DNA of 64,000 nucleotides from Azospirillum oryzae (GCF_008364795.1 NZ_VTTM01000014.1:108544-172543), one strand, 5' to 3'. Positions 44,005 through 53,026 are shown, numbered from the stretch's first letter. Translations and numbers: made by a program. The notes: generated by a model not told the origin, from the letters alone.

Positions 44005-45171
44005 GTGGTTCTTTCCAATCTCGGCTCCGGCGGCCTGGAGCCGCAGCGGTCGCAGCTGACGCTCGGCACGAAATTCAGGCTCATCAACTGGGGGCTGGTC
44101 CTGCTGATCTGCACGATCACCGGGGTCGGCGTCGGGCTGCTCTATTCCGCCGCCGGCGGCCATTGGAAGCCCTGGGCCCAGCCGCAGCTGGTCCGCGCCA
44201 TTCCCGGCCTGGTCCTGATGCTGGGCATCGCGCTGGTCGACATCCGCCACCTGATGAAATCGGCCTATGTCATCTTCTTCGTCGTGCTCTGCCTGCTGAT
44301 CGCGGTGGAGCTGATGGGACGGATCGGCATGGGTGCCCAGCGCTGGATCGACCTCGGCTTCTTCCAGCTGCAACCGTCGGAGCTGATGAAGCCGGCGCTG
44401 ACGCTGGCGCTCGCCCGCTATTTCCATGGGGTGACGCTGGACCAGATCGGGCGGCCGCTTTTGCTGATCCCGCCCCTGCTTCTGGTCTTCACGCCGGTGG
44501 CCTTCGTGCTGATGCAGCCGAACCTCGGCACCTCGTTGCTGCTCATCATGGGGAGCGGCGCCATCTTCTTCGCCGCTGGCGTCCGGGTGTGGAAGTTCCT
44601 GCTGGTCATCGGCAGCGGCCTCGGCGCCATCCCTGTGGCCTGGGAATTCCTGCACGATTACCAGAAGCAGCGCGTCTACACCTTCCTCGATCCGGAGACC
44701 GACCCGCTCGGCGCCGGCTACAACATCCTGCAGTCGAAGATCGCGCTGGGTTCCGGCGGGCTGTTCGGCAAGGGCTTCATGTCCGGCTCGCAGAGCCAGC
44801 TGATGTTCCTGCCGGAAAAGCACACCGACTTCATCTTCGTCGTCCTGGCCGAGGAGTTCGGCATGGTCGGGGCCGCCACGCTGCTGGCGCTCTATGTGCT
44901 GCTGTTTATCTATGGCTGGGTGATCGCACTGAACAGCCGCAGCCAGTTCGGCCGGCTGGTCGCCGTCGGCATGACCGCGCAGTTCTTCCTCTACGTCTTC
45001 GTCAACGTGGCGATGGTGATGGGGCTGATTCCGGTCGTCGGCATCCCGCTGCCGCTGGTGTCCTACGGCGGCTCGGCGATGATGACGCTGATGATCGGCG
45101 TCGGCCTTCTGCTCAGCATGTCGGTCCACCGCGACGTGCGCATCCCCAAAAGCGGCGTCACCGACGTCTGA
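44005..45171 (+). CDS. rodA: Rod-shape-determining peptidoglycan polymerase RodA
   Basis: 388 residues, about ten membrane helices of the SEDS family. QRWIDLGFFQLQPSELMKPALTLALARYF, the polymerase motif with PDLGTS-like QPNLGTSLL, LPEKHTDFIFVVLAEEFGMVG and the C-terminal GIPLPLVSYGGSAMM are all present. It polymerises lipid II glycan strands with PBP2 during elongation. GTG 44005. RodA is usually encoded directly after mreBCD-mrdA; here neither PBP2 nor Mre genes are adjacent, so this copy is detached. Confidence 0.93.
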   Translation: MVLSNLGSGGLEPQRSQLTLGTKFRLINWGLVLLICTITGVGVGLLYSAAGGHWKPWAQPQLVRAIPGLVLMLGIALVDIRHLMKSAYVIFFVVLCLLIAVELMGRIGMGAQRWIDLGFFQLQPSELMKPALTLALARYFHGVTLDQIGRPLLLIPPLLLVFTPVAFVLMQPNLGTSLLLIMGSGAIFFAAGVRVWKFLLVIGSGLGAIPVAWEFLHDYQKQRVYTFLDPETDPLGAGYNILQSKIALGSGGLFGKGFMSGSQSQLMFLPEKHTDFIFVVLAEEFGMVGAATLLALYVLLFIYGWVIALNSRSQFGRLVAVGMTAQFFLYVFVNVAMVMGLIPVVGIPLPLVSYGGSAMMTLMIGVGLLLSMSVHRDVRIPKSGVTDV

Positions 45172-45318
45172 CGGTCCGATACCGATCGGCTGAGGTACGC
45201 CGGCCGGCGGCTGGGCGCACCCCGCCCGCGCGGTTGCCGCCCCGCCCCTCGCTTGCGATATCGGGGTGCAGGCAGACCGAAATTTCAGGTCGGCCCGGCA
45301 GCAGCGGGAGGAACGGCC

Positions 45319-46134
45319 ATGCGGAGAATCGCCACGGAACTTGGCGGGCGAACGAGTGGGCGGGTCACGGCCCTGATCGGCGCAGGCCTCGCGGCCTTGC
45401 TGGCTAGCTCTCTTTTCTCCGGCGGTGGACCGGCGCTGGCAGACTCCCTGTTCAGCCACGTCGGCGGCAGTTTCAGCGAGACGTCGGGCTCCTTCGATCC
45501 CTCGCGCTGGCAGCGGTCGGACGGCTGGAAGGCGGGCGGGCACATGAACTGCACCTGGAGCCGCGCCAACGTCACCTCCGGCAAGGGTCACCTCGCCCTG
45601 ACGGTGGACGACCGCATCACCGGCTACGACCGCTATTCCTGCGGCGAATATTCGACGCACCGCTTCTACGGCTATGGCGCCTACACGGTGTCGCTGAAGG
45701 CGGTGAAGGCCGACGGGGTGATGACCTCAGTCTCCCACTACACCGGCCCGCCCTTCGGCGATCCCTGGGACGAGATCACGCTGGGCATCGCCGGCAAGGA
45801 CACCACCAAGCTGGAGATCAGCTACGTCGTCAACGGCGTCGGGCACCGCAATGCGGTGGTCGATCTGGGGTTCGACGCCGCGAAGGGCTTCCACAGCTAC
45901 GGCTTCGACTGGAAGCCCGACGGCATCGTCTGGACCGTGGACGGCAAGCCGGTACACGAGGTCTCCGGCCGGCCGGAGCAGTTGCCGCGCATGCCGGGCC
46001 GGCTGATGCTGCGCTTCTGGAGCGCGTCCGGCGACACCCAGTGGCTGCGCCGCTTCACCTATCCCGGCCATCCCCTGACCGCCGAGGTCGCCTCCGTCAC
46101 CTTCCGCGAGGACCCGGCGAACCTCAGCAACTGA
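45319..46134 (+). CDS. Secreted GH16-family protein with degenerate catalytic motif
   Basis: 271 residues. Signal peptide (about 1-41, PALADS), then a GH16 jelly-roll resembling licheninases: HMNCTWSRANVTSGKGHLAL, CGEYSTHRFYGYGAYTV and GFHSYGFDWKPDGIVWTVDG. The catalytic signature E-I-D-I-E followed by xxGKDTTK is here E152-I-T154-L-G156, followed by IAGKDTTK. The nucleophile position is kept, but the assisting Asp and the acid/base Glu are lost. It is probably a non-hydrolytic glucan-binding protein. GGGAGG precedes ATG 45319. Convergent with livG, ten bases between stops. Confidence 0.85.
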   Translation: MRRIATELGGRTSGRVTALIGAGLAALLASSLFSGGGPALADSLFSHVGGSFSETSGSFDPSRWQRSDGWKAGGHMNCTWSRANVTSGKGHLALTVDDRITGYDRYSCGEYSTHRFYGYGAYTVSLKAVKADGVMTSVSHYTGPPFGDPWDEITLGIAGKDTTKLEISYVVNGVGHRNAVVDLGFDAAKGFHSYGFDWKPDGIVWTVDGKPVHEVSGRPEQLPRMPGRLMLRFWSASGDTQWLRRFTYPGHPLTAEVASVTFREDPANLSN

Positions 46135-46144
46135 GGAGCCGGGC

Positions 46145-46873
46145 TCAGTCCAGCGCTTCGGCGCCCAGGTAGGATTCGACGACGCGGGGGTCGGCAACGA
46201 CCTCCGCCGGGACGCCGTCGGCGATCTTCTCGCCATGGTCCAGCACCACCACGCGGTCGGACAGCGCCATCACCGCGCGCATGACATGCTCGATCATCAG
46301 GATGGTCAGCCCCTCGCGCCGGTTCAGGTCGCGCAGGACCTCGACCATCCGGTCGACCTCGGTGGGACGCAGTCCCGCCAGCACCTCGTCCAGCAGAAGC
46401 AGGGTCGGACGGGTGGCCAGCGCGCGGGCGACCTCCAGCCGCTTGCGGTCGGGCAGCGTCAGGCTTCGGGCCGGGCGGTTGGCCTGGTCGGCCAGTTCCA
46501 GCCGCTCCAGCACCGCGCGGGCCTGGATGCGCGCGGTCTCCACCGACCGTTCGCGGGCCAGCGCACCGACCACGACATTCTCCTCCACCGTCAACTGGCC
46601 GAACGGCTTGACGATCTGGAAGGTGCGGCCGATCCCGGCGGCGCAGACCTGATTGGGCTTCAGCCCCGTCAGGTTGCGGCCCTTCAGCGTGACACGGCCC
46701 TCGTCGGGCGGAAAGACGCCGGCGATCAGGTTGAAGGTGGTGGTCTTGCCGGCACCGTTCGGGCCGATCAGCGCGAGGATGCGCTCCTCCGGCACGGTGA
46801 AGCTGACCTCCGACACCGCCTTCAGCCCGCGGAAGCACTTCGACAGGCCCTCGACCTCGAGCAATGCGGCCAT
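46145..46873 (-). CDS. livG: Branched-chain amino acid ABC transporter ATPase LivG
   Basis: 242 residues. Walker A GPNGAGKTT, the LivG-type GIGRTFQIVKPFGQLTVEENVVVGAL, signature-like LTLPDRKRLEVARAL and Walker B LLLLDEVLAGL with IEHVMRAVMALSDRVVVLDHG. The signature is LTLPDRK, the degenerate form often seen in LivG proteins. ATG 46873 begins one base after the livM stop; the frame upstream inside livM is not used. Last gene of livHMG. No livF or substrate-binding gene is adjacent. Confidence 0.88.
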   Translation of the reverse strand: MAALLEVEGLSKCFRGLKAVSEVSFTVPEERILALIGPNGAGKTTTFNLIAGVFPPDEGRVTLKGRNLTGLKPNQVCAAGIGRTFQIVKPFGQLTVEENVVVGALARERSVETARIQARAVLERLELADQANRPARSLTLPDRKRLEVARALATRPTLLLLDEVLAGLRPTEVDRMVEVLRDLNRREGLTILMIEHVMRAVMALSDRVVVLDHGEKIADGVPAEVVADPRVVESYLGAEALD

Positions 46874-46874
46874 C

Positions 46875-47879
46875 TCAGGCACCCTCCCCCGGCTGGCGGA
46901 CAAGACGCAGGCGGCGGGCCAGCCAGGGCCAGACACCCTCCGGCCGGAAAACCACGATCACCACCAGCGCCGCGCCGTAGAACAACTGCTTCAGGCCGGG
47001 CAAATCCAGCCCGCCGGCCTCGATCAGGAAGGTCAGCGCCTCGCCCAGCGGGGTCAGGATGAAGGCGCCCAGGATCGGCCCGACCAGCGTGCCGATGCCG
47101 CCGACGATGGCCGGCAGGATGATCTCGATGGAGCGGCCCATGGAGAAGACCTGCTCCGGGAACAGGTTGTTGAAATAGAAGGCCTGGAACACCCCGCCCA
47201 GCGCGGTCAGGGCGGAAGACACCGCCACCGCGGTCATGCGGGCGCGGAACAGGTCGACGCCCGACGCCTCCGCCGCGTCCGGCTCCTCGCGCACCGCCAG
47301 CCACTGGTAGCCCAGCCGGCTGTGCAGCAGCACCCGCGACAGCAGCAGCGCTCCCACCACCAGCGCCAGCGCCACGTAATAGAACAGCACCGGCGAGCCG
47401 CGCAGGTTCAGCGGATCGCTCGCCCCCGCCTCCACCGGCAGGAAAAACCCGCCGGAGCCGCCGACCCAGGTGATGTGGTCGAAGCCGATGCGCGCCACCT
47501 CGGCGAAGGCGATGGTCAGCAGGGCGAAATGCACGCCCTTCACCCCAAAGCGGAAGCCCAGGAAGCCGATGATGCAGCCGGCCACCACCGCCACCAGCAT
47601 CGCCAGCACCATGCCGGCCCAAGGGCCCACGCCGAAATGAACGAACAGCGCGGCGCTGACATAGGCGCCCAGGCCGACATACAGCGCATGGCCGAGCGAC
47701 AGCAGGCCGGAAAAGCCCATCATCACGTTCCAGGCCTGCCCGACATAGGCGAACCACAGCACGGTGGTCAGCACCGACACCAGATAGCGGTCGGCGACGA
47801 AGGGCGCCACCGCCAGCCCCAGCGCCGCCAGCACCAGCAGCACCATCCCTCGTCCGGTCACTCCCGAAAGCCCGCTCAT
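46875..47879 (-). CDS. livM: Branched-chain amino acid ABC transporter permease LivM
   Basis: 334 residues, about ten helices. It has the LivM N-terminus LSGVTGRGMVLLVLAALGL, GLLSLGHALYVGLGAYVSA and TWVGGSGGFF. The cytoplasmic EAA-like loop is REEPDAAEASGVDLFRARMTAVAVSSALTALGGVFQAFY. The start overlaps the livH stop (ATGA). Inner-membrane half of the transporter with LivH. Confidence 0.92.
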   Translation of the reverse strand: MSGLSGVTGRGMVLLVLAALGLAVAPFVADRYLVSVLTTVLWFAYVGQAWNVMMGFSGLLSLGHALYVGLGAYVSAALFVHFGVGPWAGMVLAMLVAVVAGCIIGFLGFRFGVKGVHFALLTIAFAEVARIGFDHITWVGGSGGFFLPVEAGASDPLNLRGSPVLFYYVALALVVGALLLSRVLLHSRLGYQWLAVREEPDAAEASGVDLFRARMTAVAVSSALTALGGVFQAFYFNNLFPEQVFSMGRSIEIILPAIVGGIGTLVGPILGAFILTPLGEALTFLIEAGGLDLPGLKQLFYGAALVVIVVFRPEGVWPWLARRLRLVRQPGEGA

Positions 47880-48745
47880 GACCGTTTCCCCAACAGCCCT
47901 TGCGGGCGCAGCAGCAGCACCACGATCAGCACCCCGTAGCTGAACAGGGATTTCAGGGACGGTGTCAGCAGGAAGCCGGCCAGCGCCTCCGACATGCCGA
48001 TCAGCACGCCGCCCAGCAACGCGCCGGGCAGGCTGCCCAGCCCGCCGACGATGACGATGATGAAGCTGAGAAGCGTGTATTCCGGCGCCAGCTGCGGCCG
48101 GGCGTCGACCAGCAGAGTCATCAGCGCGCCGGCCACCCCGACCACGGCGGCGCCGATGCCGAAGGTCAGCGCATAGAGGCCGTCGATGTTCAGCCCGACC
48201 ACCCGGGCGCCCAGCGGGTTGTCGGCGCAGGCGCGGATCGCCTTGCCGGTCCGGCTGAAGCGGAAGAAGGCGAACAGCGCCGCCGCCACCACGATGGCCG
48301 CCGCCCCGGCGCGCAGCCGCACGGCATCCAGCAGCATCGGCCCGATCTCCACCGTGTCGAAGCTGTAGGGCACCTGGACGTTGCGGGCGTCGGGGCCGAA
48401 CAGCATCAGCATGGCGTTGACCAGGATGGTGGCGACGCCCAGCAGCAGGATGAACTGCATATGCTCCGGCCGCTCGACGAACTTGTTCACCAGCCCGCGC
48501 TGCAGAAGCCAGCCGCAGACGAACAGCAGCGCCGCCATGATCGGCGCCGACAGCAGCGGGTCCAGCCCGAGCCAGCCGCCGAGCAGCACGGCGCCGTACA
48601 TGCCCGCCACCATCATCTCGCCATGGGCGAAGTTGACGACGCGCACCACGCCGAAGATGACCGACAGGCCGAGCGCCGCCAGCCCATAGACCAGGCCGGT
48701 CAGCAGGCCGGAGGCCGCGATGTTCAAATAATAGTCGATCGGCAT
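47876..48745 (-). CDS. livH: Branched-chain amino acid ABC transporter permease LivH
   Basis: 289 residues, about eight helices. GLLTGLVYGLAALGLSVIFGVVRVVNFAHGEMMVAGMYGA is the LivH N-terminal signature. The loop IRACADNPLGARVVGLNIDGLYALTFGIGAAVVGVAGAL and the closing GGLGSLPGALLGGVLIGMSEAL complete it. First gene of livHMG. The upstream 101 bp to the L,D-transpeptidase 3' end contain no binding-protein gene. Confidence 0.92.
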   Translation of the reverse strand: MPIDYYLNIAASGLLTGLVYGLAALGLSVIFGVVRVVNFAHGEMMVAGMYGAVLLGGWLGLDPLLSAPIMAALLFVCGWLLQRGLVNKFVERPEHMQFILLLGVATILVNAMLMLFGPDARNVQVPYSFDTVEIGPMLLDAVRLRAGAAAIVVAAALFAFFRFSRTGKAIRACADNPLGARVVGLNIDGLYALTFGIGAAVVGVAGALMTLLVDARPQLAPEYTLLSFIIVIVGGLGSLPGALLGGVLIGMSEALAGFLLTPSLKSLFSYGVLIVVLLLRPQGLLGKRS

Positions 48746-48846
48746 GGGCGGCGGATTGTCCGAACGGTTAGGTTCTGCGGGTTAGCAGTCCGCAGGCATG
48801 CAGGCAAGCCAGAATGACCGTAGCGGCCTCCAATCTGCCTTTCCGG

Positions 48847-49974
48847 CTATGGCTGTCCGGCCAGCCGCATCCCGCGCCGCAAGCCGGCGATCCGTTCCGC
48901 CACGTCCGCCAGCCGGCGTTCGAGAGCCGTGGTCAGGCAGGACCGCGCCGCCGCGGCCACCGCCGGGTCGCCCTCGGTCCCGGCGCGGATCCAGCACAGC
49001 GCGGCAACCCGCTCGTGGAAGCGGCGTTCGTCCTGGATGAGGTCGTAGGACGCCGCGGCGCGGGCCGCCGGATCGGCGATGCCGGTCAGGAACCGCTCCT
49101 GCGCCCCACGGGCGCGGCCGTCGAGCAGGGTGAGTGCGGGGACGTCGCAGATCATCCGCCGCGATGGCGCCGTCACCGTGGCGCAGCGCGGATCGGCGAC
49201 CGGCGCGGGTGGCGGCTCCGGCTCCGGCGCCGGCACAGCGGGCATGGTGGAAGCAGGAACGACGGCTGCCGGCTGCGGGCGCACTACGGACGGCGGGACC
49301 GCCTTGACCGCAGCCGGCAGCGTCCTCGCCTGCGGAGGCGCCGGCCGTTCCGGCATGCTCCCGCCCAGCGAGTCCCGTACCACACGCACCGGCGTGCCGA
49401 CCTCCGTCGCCGCGAAGACCGTTTCGATATCCGCGGGCAGCATGCGGAAACAGCCGCCGCTGGCTCGCCTGCCCACCGAATCCGGCTCGTTGGTGCCGTG
49501 GATGGCGATGGCCGGCCAGCCGAGGTCGAGCGCGAACTTGCCCAACGGGTTGTTCGGCCCCGGCGGCACCGCCCGCGGCAGCGATGGCTTGTCGCGCCGC
49601 TGGTGCGCGGTCGGCCGCCATGTCGGATCGCGGCGCTTGCGCAGGATGGTGCTGTCGCCGACCGGGATCGGCACGCCGGGACGGCCAATGGCTACCGGGA
49701 AACTGCGGACATTGCCGTCGGAACCGGTCAGGTACAGCCGGCGGTCTGCAAGGCTGATGGCGATCGTCGGCCCGCCGGTGGCCTCCTCGACCGTCCCTTC
49801 CATCGGCGGGGACGCAGCGGCTCCCATGGCGGCCCCCGTGGCACCCGATATGGCGCCCGCGATGGCGAGCAGGCCCCAGAAAAGACACCGTGCCAGGATG
49901 CCCGCAATGGCTGTTGTCGGTCGGGGGATGATGCCGCGGCTGCGGCCTCCCCGAATGGTCGTAGGTCTACGCAT
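48847..49974 (-). CDS. L,D-transpeptidase (YkuD) with C-terminal LprI-like domain
   Basis: 375 residues. A signal/anchor segment (about 20-50) precedes a YkuD domain. The domain contains the catalytic HGTN (near 159) and SGGCFRM (near 175; Cys nucleophile), which cross-link or anchor to peptidoglycan. A Pro/Ala-rich linker (about 215-275) leads to a cysteine-containing helical tail (CATVTAPSRRMICDVPALTLLDGRA ... YDLIQDERRFHERVAALC) like DUF1311/LprI lysozyme-inhibitor domains. ATG 49974 begins the basic signal region; the frame upstream is not coding. Confidence 0.82.
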   Translation of the reverse strand: MRRPTTIRGGRSRGIIPRPTTAIAGILARCLFWGLLAIAGAISGATGAAMGAAASPPMEGTVEEATGGPTIAISLADRRLYLTGSDGNVRSFPVAIGRPGVPIPVGDSTILRKRRDPTWRPTAHQRRDKPSLPRAVPPGPNNPLGKFALDLGWPAIAIHGTNEPDSVGRRASGGCFRMLPADIETVFAATEVGTPVRVVRDSLGGSMPERPAPPQARTLPAAVKAVPPSVVRPQPAAVVPASTMPAVPAPEPEPPPAPVADPRCATVTAPSRRMICDVPALTLLDGRARGAQERFLTGIADPAARAAASYDLIQDERRFHERVAALCWIRAGTEGDPAVAAAARSCLTTALERRLADVAERIAGLRRGMRLAGQP

Positions 49975-50071
49975 GCGGAAAGTTGATCGCGTGTCCCCTA
50001 AAACAGAGTAAACAGCATGGGACGACGGTCTCCGGGAGATGGGGGCCGCCCCGACAGCAAGGACGTGCATC

Positions 50072-51868
50072 ATGGACCAGATCGAGCAGACGTTGGCCGT
50101 CGCGACGGAACACCACCGCGCCGGCCGCACCGCGGAGGCCGAGCGGCTGTACCGCGACGTGCTGGACGCTTCGCCCGGCCATCCGGACGCTCTCCATCTG
50201 CTTGGGGTCATCGCCCTGCAATCCGGCCGGGCGGAGGAAGCGGTCGACCGAATCTCCCAGGCGGTGGCCGGCGACGACAGCTCTCCCCTGTTCCACGCCA
50301 ATCTGGGCCACGCCCTGCATGCCTCCGGCCGACAGCGCGAGGCGGCGCTCAGCTTCGCCCGCGCCCTGAGCCTGCTGACCAACGAAGGCGAGGGCTGGGG
50401 CAATGTCGGCGCGCTTGCGAATCTGATCCGCCGCTATGACGACGACATCCGCGCCGACGCCGCGGCGGAGGTCGATGCCCGCTATACCATGGGCGACGTG
50501 ATGCGGCGCCAGTCCCTGCTGTTCCTGCTGAGCGGTGACATCGCCTATTACCGCAATCTGGTGAACACGGCGCTGGAAGACCCCCTTCGCTTCTCCGTGC
50601 CCTCCATGCATTACGCCTATTGGGGCATCGCCCTGCGGCTGTTCCAGGGCGATGCGCGCAAGGGCGACGTCGGCGCCTTCACCAATGGCGAGTTCCGCCG
50701 TTTCTACCGGCTTCTGGTGGAGGAGACCGCGCGCCGCTACGCCCTGGAGGCCCGCCTGCGCCGGACATCTCCGCGCGCGGCGGTGAAACGGGTCGCGCTG
50801 ATAACCAACCAGATGCTGGGCGAAGGCCACCAGCCCACGGCCGATGCCTTCGATTACGCCCGCCGGCTGCAGGACGACCATGGCTGCGAGGTGCTGATCG
50901 TCAATCCCAACGCCATGGCGGTGGAGGGGGAGAACGGCTTCGTCCCCGAATACAGCTACAACGTCACCGAGGATTATGACGGCGAGCAGACCATCTCCGC
51001 CCAGGGCGCGAACGTCCGCATGCTGTCCTTCCCGCAGCCGCGCTTCGACGAGGAGAAGCTGACCGCCATCGTCGACGCGGTGGAGCGGTTCGACCCCGAC
51101 GTGATCGTCGCCTTCGGCGGGTCCAACACTGTGGCCGACCTGTTCGCAGGCAGCCGCCCGGTGGTCTTCCTGCCGACCTCCAGCGGCCTGTCGCCCTCGC
51201 TCGCCACCCTCCTGCTGGGCTATGCGCCGGAGGACGATGCCGCCGGCTGGCCGGAGGAGGCGCGGGCGCGCTTCCGTCCCTTCTCCTTCGGCTGGACGCT
51301 GCCCGCCGCCGGTCCCGCACGCAGCCGCGCGGATTTCGGCCTGCCCGCGGACGGGCCGCTTTACGTCGTGGTCGGCAACCGTCTGGACCAGGAGGTCGGG
51401 CCGGAATTCCTGGAGACGCTCGACCGCCTTCTCGACCGCGTGCCGGATGGGCAGGTCGCCTTCGCCGGCGCGGTGACAGAGTTGCCCGGCCGGATCGCCG
51501 CCACCCGCAACGCGGCGCGGATGCATGCACTGGGCAATGTCGAAGGCATTCGCGGGCTGTACGGCGTGGCAACGGTCTACCTCAACCCGCCGCGCCAGGG
51601 CGGCGGCGGCAGTGCCGCATTCGCATTGGCGGACGGCCTGCCGGTGGTGGCTTACGCCCGGGGCGATGTCGCCGGCGTCGTCGGGCCGGCCATGACCGTC
51701 ACCGACGAGACGGCCTTCCTGGAACGCGCCGTGGCGCTTGGGCAGGACTCCGCCGCACGGGCGCAGGCGGCAGAGGCGGCGCGGACGCGCTTTGCCGAAA
51801 CGGCCGACCGCGCGCGGTCGGTGGAACGGCTGCTGGACTACGCGCGCGAGGCGCAGGGACTGTTCTGA
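50072..51868 (+). CDS. TPR protein with C-terminal GT-B glycosyltransferase-like domain
   Basis: 598 residues. Three TPRs at the N-terminus (about 5-110: AERLYRDVLDASPGHPDALHLLGVIALQSGRAEEAV) lead to a linker and a two-Rossmann GT-B-like region. The region has VALITNQMLGEGHQPTADAFDYARRL, VIVAFGGSNTVADLFAG, YVVVGNRLDQEVGPEFLETLDRLL and VYLNPPRQGGGGSAAFALADGLPVV, where the glycine-rich loop and acidic/prolyl motif resemble a GT4 donor site. AAGGA lies eight bases before the ATG. It shares its TPR N-terminus style with the 4-10 kb proteins, but the catalytic region is of a different type. Confidence 0.75.
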   Translation: MDQIEQTLAVATEHHRAGRTAEAERLYRDVLDASPGHPDALHLLGVIALQSGRAEEAVDRISQAVAGDDSSPLFHANLGHALHASGRQREAALSFARALSLLTNEGEGWGNVGALANLIRRYDDDIRADAAAEVDARYTMGDVMRRQSLLFLLSGDIAYYRNLVNTALEDPLRFSVPSMHYAYWGIALRLFQGDARKGDVGAFTNGEFRRFYRLLVEETARRYALEARLRRTSPRAAVKRVALITNQMLGEGHQPTADAFDYARRLQDDHGCEVLIVNPNAMAVEGENGFVPEYSYNVTEDYDGEQTISAQGANVRMLSFPQPRFDEEKLTAIVDAVERFDPDVIVAFGGSNTVADLFAGSRPVVFLPTSSGLSPSLATLLLGYAPEDDAAGWPEEARARFRPFSFGWTLPAAGPARSRADFGLPADGPLYVVVGNRLDQEVGPEFLETLDRLLDRVPDGQVAFAGAVTELPGRIAATRNAARMHALGNVEGIRGLYGVATVYLNPPRQGGGGSAAFALADGLPVVAYARGDVAGVVGPAMTVTDETAFLERAVALGQDSAARAQAAEAARTRFAETADRARSVERLLDYAREAQGLF

Positions 51869-51899
51869 GGCGAAGCCCCGCCGGTTCCCCAAAACAGTT

Positions 51900-51946
51900 C
51901 CGCCCGGCTTTCCCACGAAACAATGCTTCGTGGGAAAGCCGGGCGG
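51900..51946. terminator. Perfect 20-bp hairpin between convergent genes
   Basis: CCGCCCGGCTTTCCCACGAA (51900-51919) pairs perfectly with TTCGTGGGAAAGCCGGGCGG (51927-51946) around ACAATGC. No T tract follows on either strand. It lies between the TPR-glycosyltransferase and the convergent Cache gene. A bidirectional terminator or a dispersed mobile palindrome are both possible. Confidence 0.6.
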
Positions 51947-52001
51947 TCAAGTTTCAGGGCATCGGCCGCGAACGGCGCGTCACGCGGTCACGGATCAGTC
52001 T

Positions 52002-52460
52002 TCACTGGTCATAAGTGCCGGCCCCGACGATGTAACGGCCGTCGCGGGTGATGTAGGAATGCTTGTGCTCGACCTTGTTGGTCTGGCGGTTCAGCCAGAC
52101 ATAGTCGATGACGGCGTTCGGCTTTTCCTTGGTTTCAGAGATCATTGACTGGACGATGGGCTTGCCTTCGGCGTCCTTCAGATTGGCGGCGTCGGTACCG
52201 GCCAGCTTCGGGTTGGCGCCGGAGGCCACGTAACGGCCGTCGGTGTCGAAGACGAAGACATACAGCTCACCGCGGCGGAAGCTGCCCTTGGGGTCCTGGA
52301 AGGCCTTGGTCGCCTCATCCGGCCCCTTGGCCTTCAGGTAGGCGACGGCGTCGGCGACCAGCGACTTCGCCTGTTCCGGCGTGGCGTGATCGGCCGCGAA
52401 GGCGGGAGCGGCCAGCAGGGCGGCCGCGACGGCGACCAGTGATGCGGTTCTGCGAATCAT
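52002..52460 (-). CDS. Periplasmic single-Cache (sCache_2) protein
   Basis: 152 residues. Cleavable signal peptide (about 1-22, PAFAADH), then a Cache-type ligand-binding fold: AVAYLKAKGPDEATKAFQDPKGSFRRGELYVFVFDTDGRYVASGANPKLAGTD and YVWLNRQTNKVEHKHSYITRDGRYIVGAGTYDQ. Unlike chemoreceptors it has no membrane or output domain, so it is a free periplasmic small-molecule binder. Downstream of pedF on the same strand (56 bp) and therefore probably part of the alcohol oxidation locus. Confidence 0.85.
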   Translation of the reverse strand: MIRRTASLVAVAAALLAAPAFAADHATPEQAKSLVADAVAYLKAKGPDEATKAFQDPKGSFRRGELYVFVFDTDGRYVASGANPKLAGTDAANLKDAEGKPIVQSMISETKEKPNAVIDYVWLNRQTNKVEHKHSYITRDGRYIVGAGTYDQ

Positions 52461-52516
52461 GGATGACCACCTTGGATGTGAAGCGTGGAAGGGAAGAACC
52501 AATGATCCGGCAGGGG

Positions 52517-52945
52517 TCATTCCTCGTGCACGGTTTCCAGCCAGGAACGGATCGACCACAGAGCCTCCTGGCCCAGCGCCTCGCCGAACTTCGGCATATA
52601 GGTCACGCCGTTGCGGATCGAGCCGTTGGTGACGCGCTCCTTGAACCACTCGTCGCCGGCATCGCCCTTTTCCAGATAACGCAGGTCGGGAGCGATGCCG
52701 CCGGACACCGCACCCAGGCCGTGGCAGCGCGCGCAATTCTGGTTGAAGGCCGACGCGCCGATCTCGATGGCGCGCTCGTTGCCGCGGTAGGGATTGCTGT
52801 CCCGCCAGGTCTCGCCCAGCTTATCCAGCCCGGTGGTGTCGACCGGCTGGGGAACGACATCGCCATGGGCATAGACCAGACCGGGGAGAGCGACGGCGCC
52901 GATCAGACCAACGGCGGCGGCAAGTCGAATAATCCGTGCATTCAT
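52517..52945 (-). CDS. pedF: Cytochrome c-550 PedF
   Basis: 142 residues. Signal peptide (about 1-26, VYAHGD), then a mono-heme c-type cytochrome with CARCH (C71, C74, H75). The segments HGDVVPQPVDTTGLDKLGETWRDSNPYRGN and NGVTYMPKFGEALGQEALWSIRSWLETVHEE match PedF/cytochrome c-550, the electron acceptor of quinoprotein ethanol dehydrogenases. Met in the YMP segment is the likely distal heme ligand. It lies downstream of the PQQ dehydrogenase. An 18-bp element shared with the locus's divergent promoter lies 82 bp upstream of its ATG. Confidence 0.9.
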   Translation of the reverse strand: MNARIIRLAAAVGLIGAVALPGLVYAHGDVVPQPVDTTGLDKLGETWRDSNPYRGNERAIEIGASAFNQNCARCHGLGAVSGGIAPDLRYLEKGDAGDEWFKERVTNGSIRNGVTYMPKFGEALGQEALWSIRSWLETVHEE

Positions 52946-53026
52946 GAGAAAGACGTTCCCTCTGTTTCTAGCCGCCCTGCGGCCTTTGCTTCGCATGAGC
53001 AGACGTTATCAGCAGTGGGACCTACG

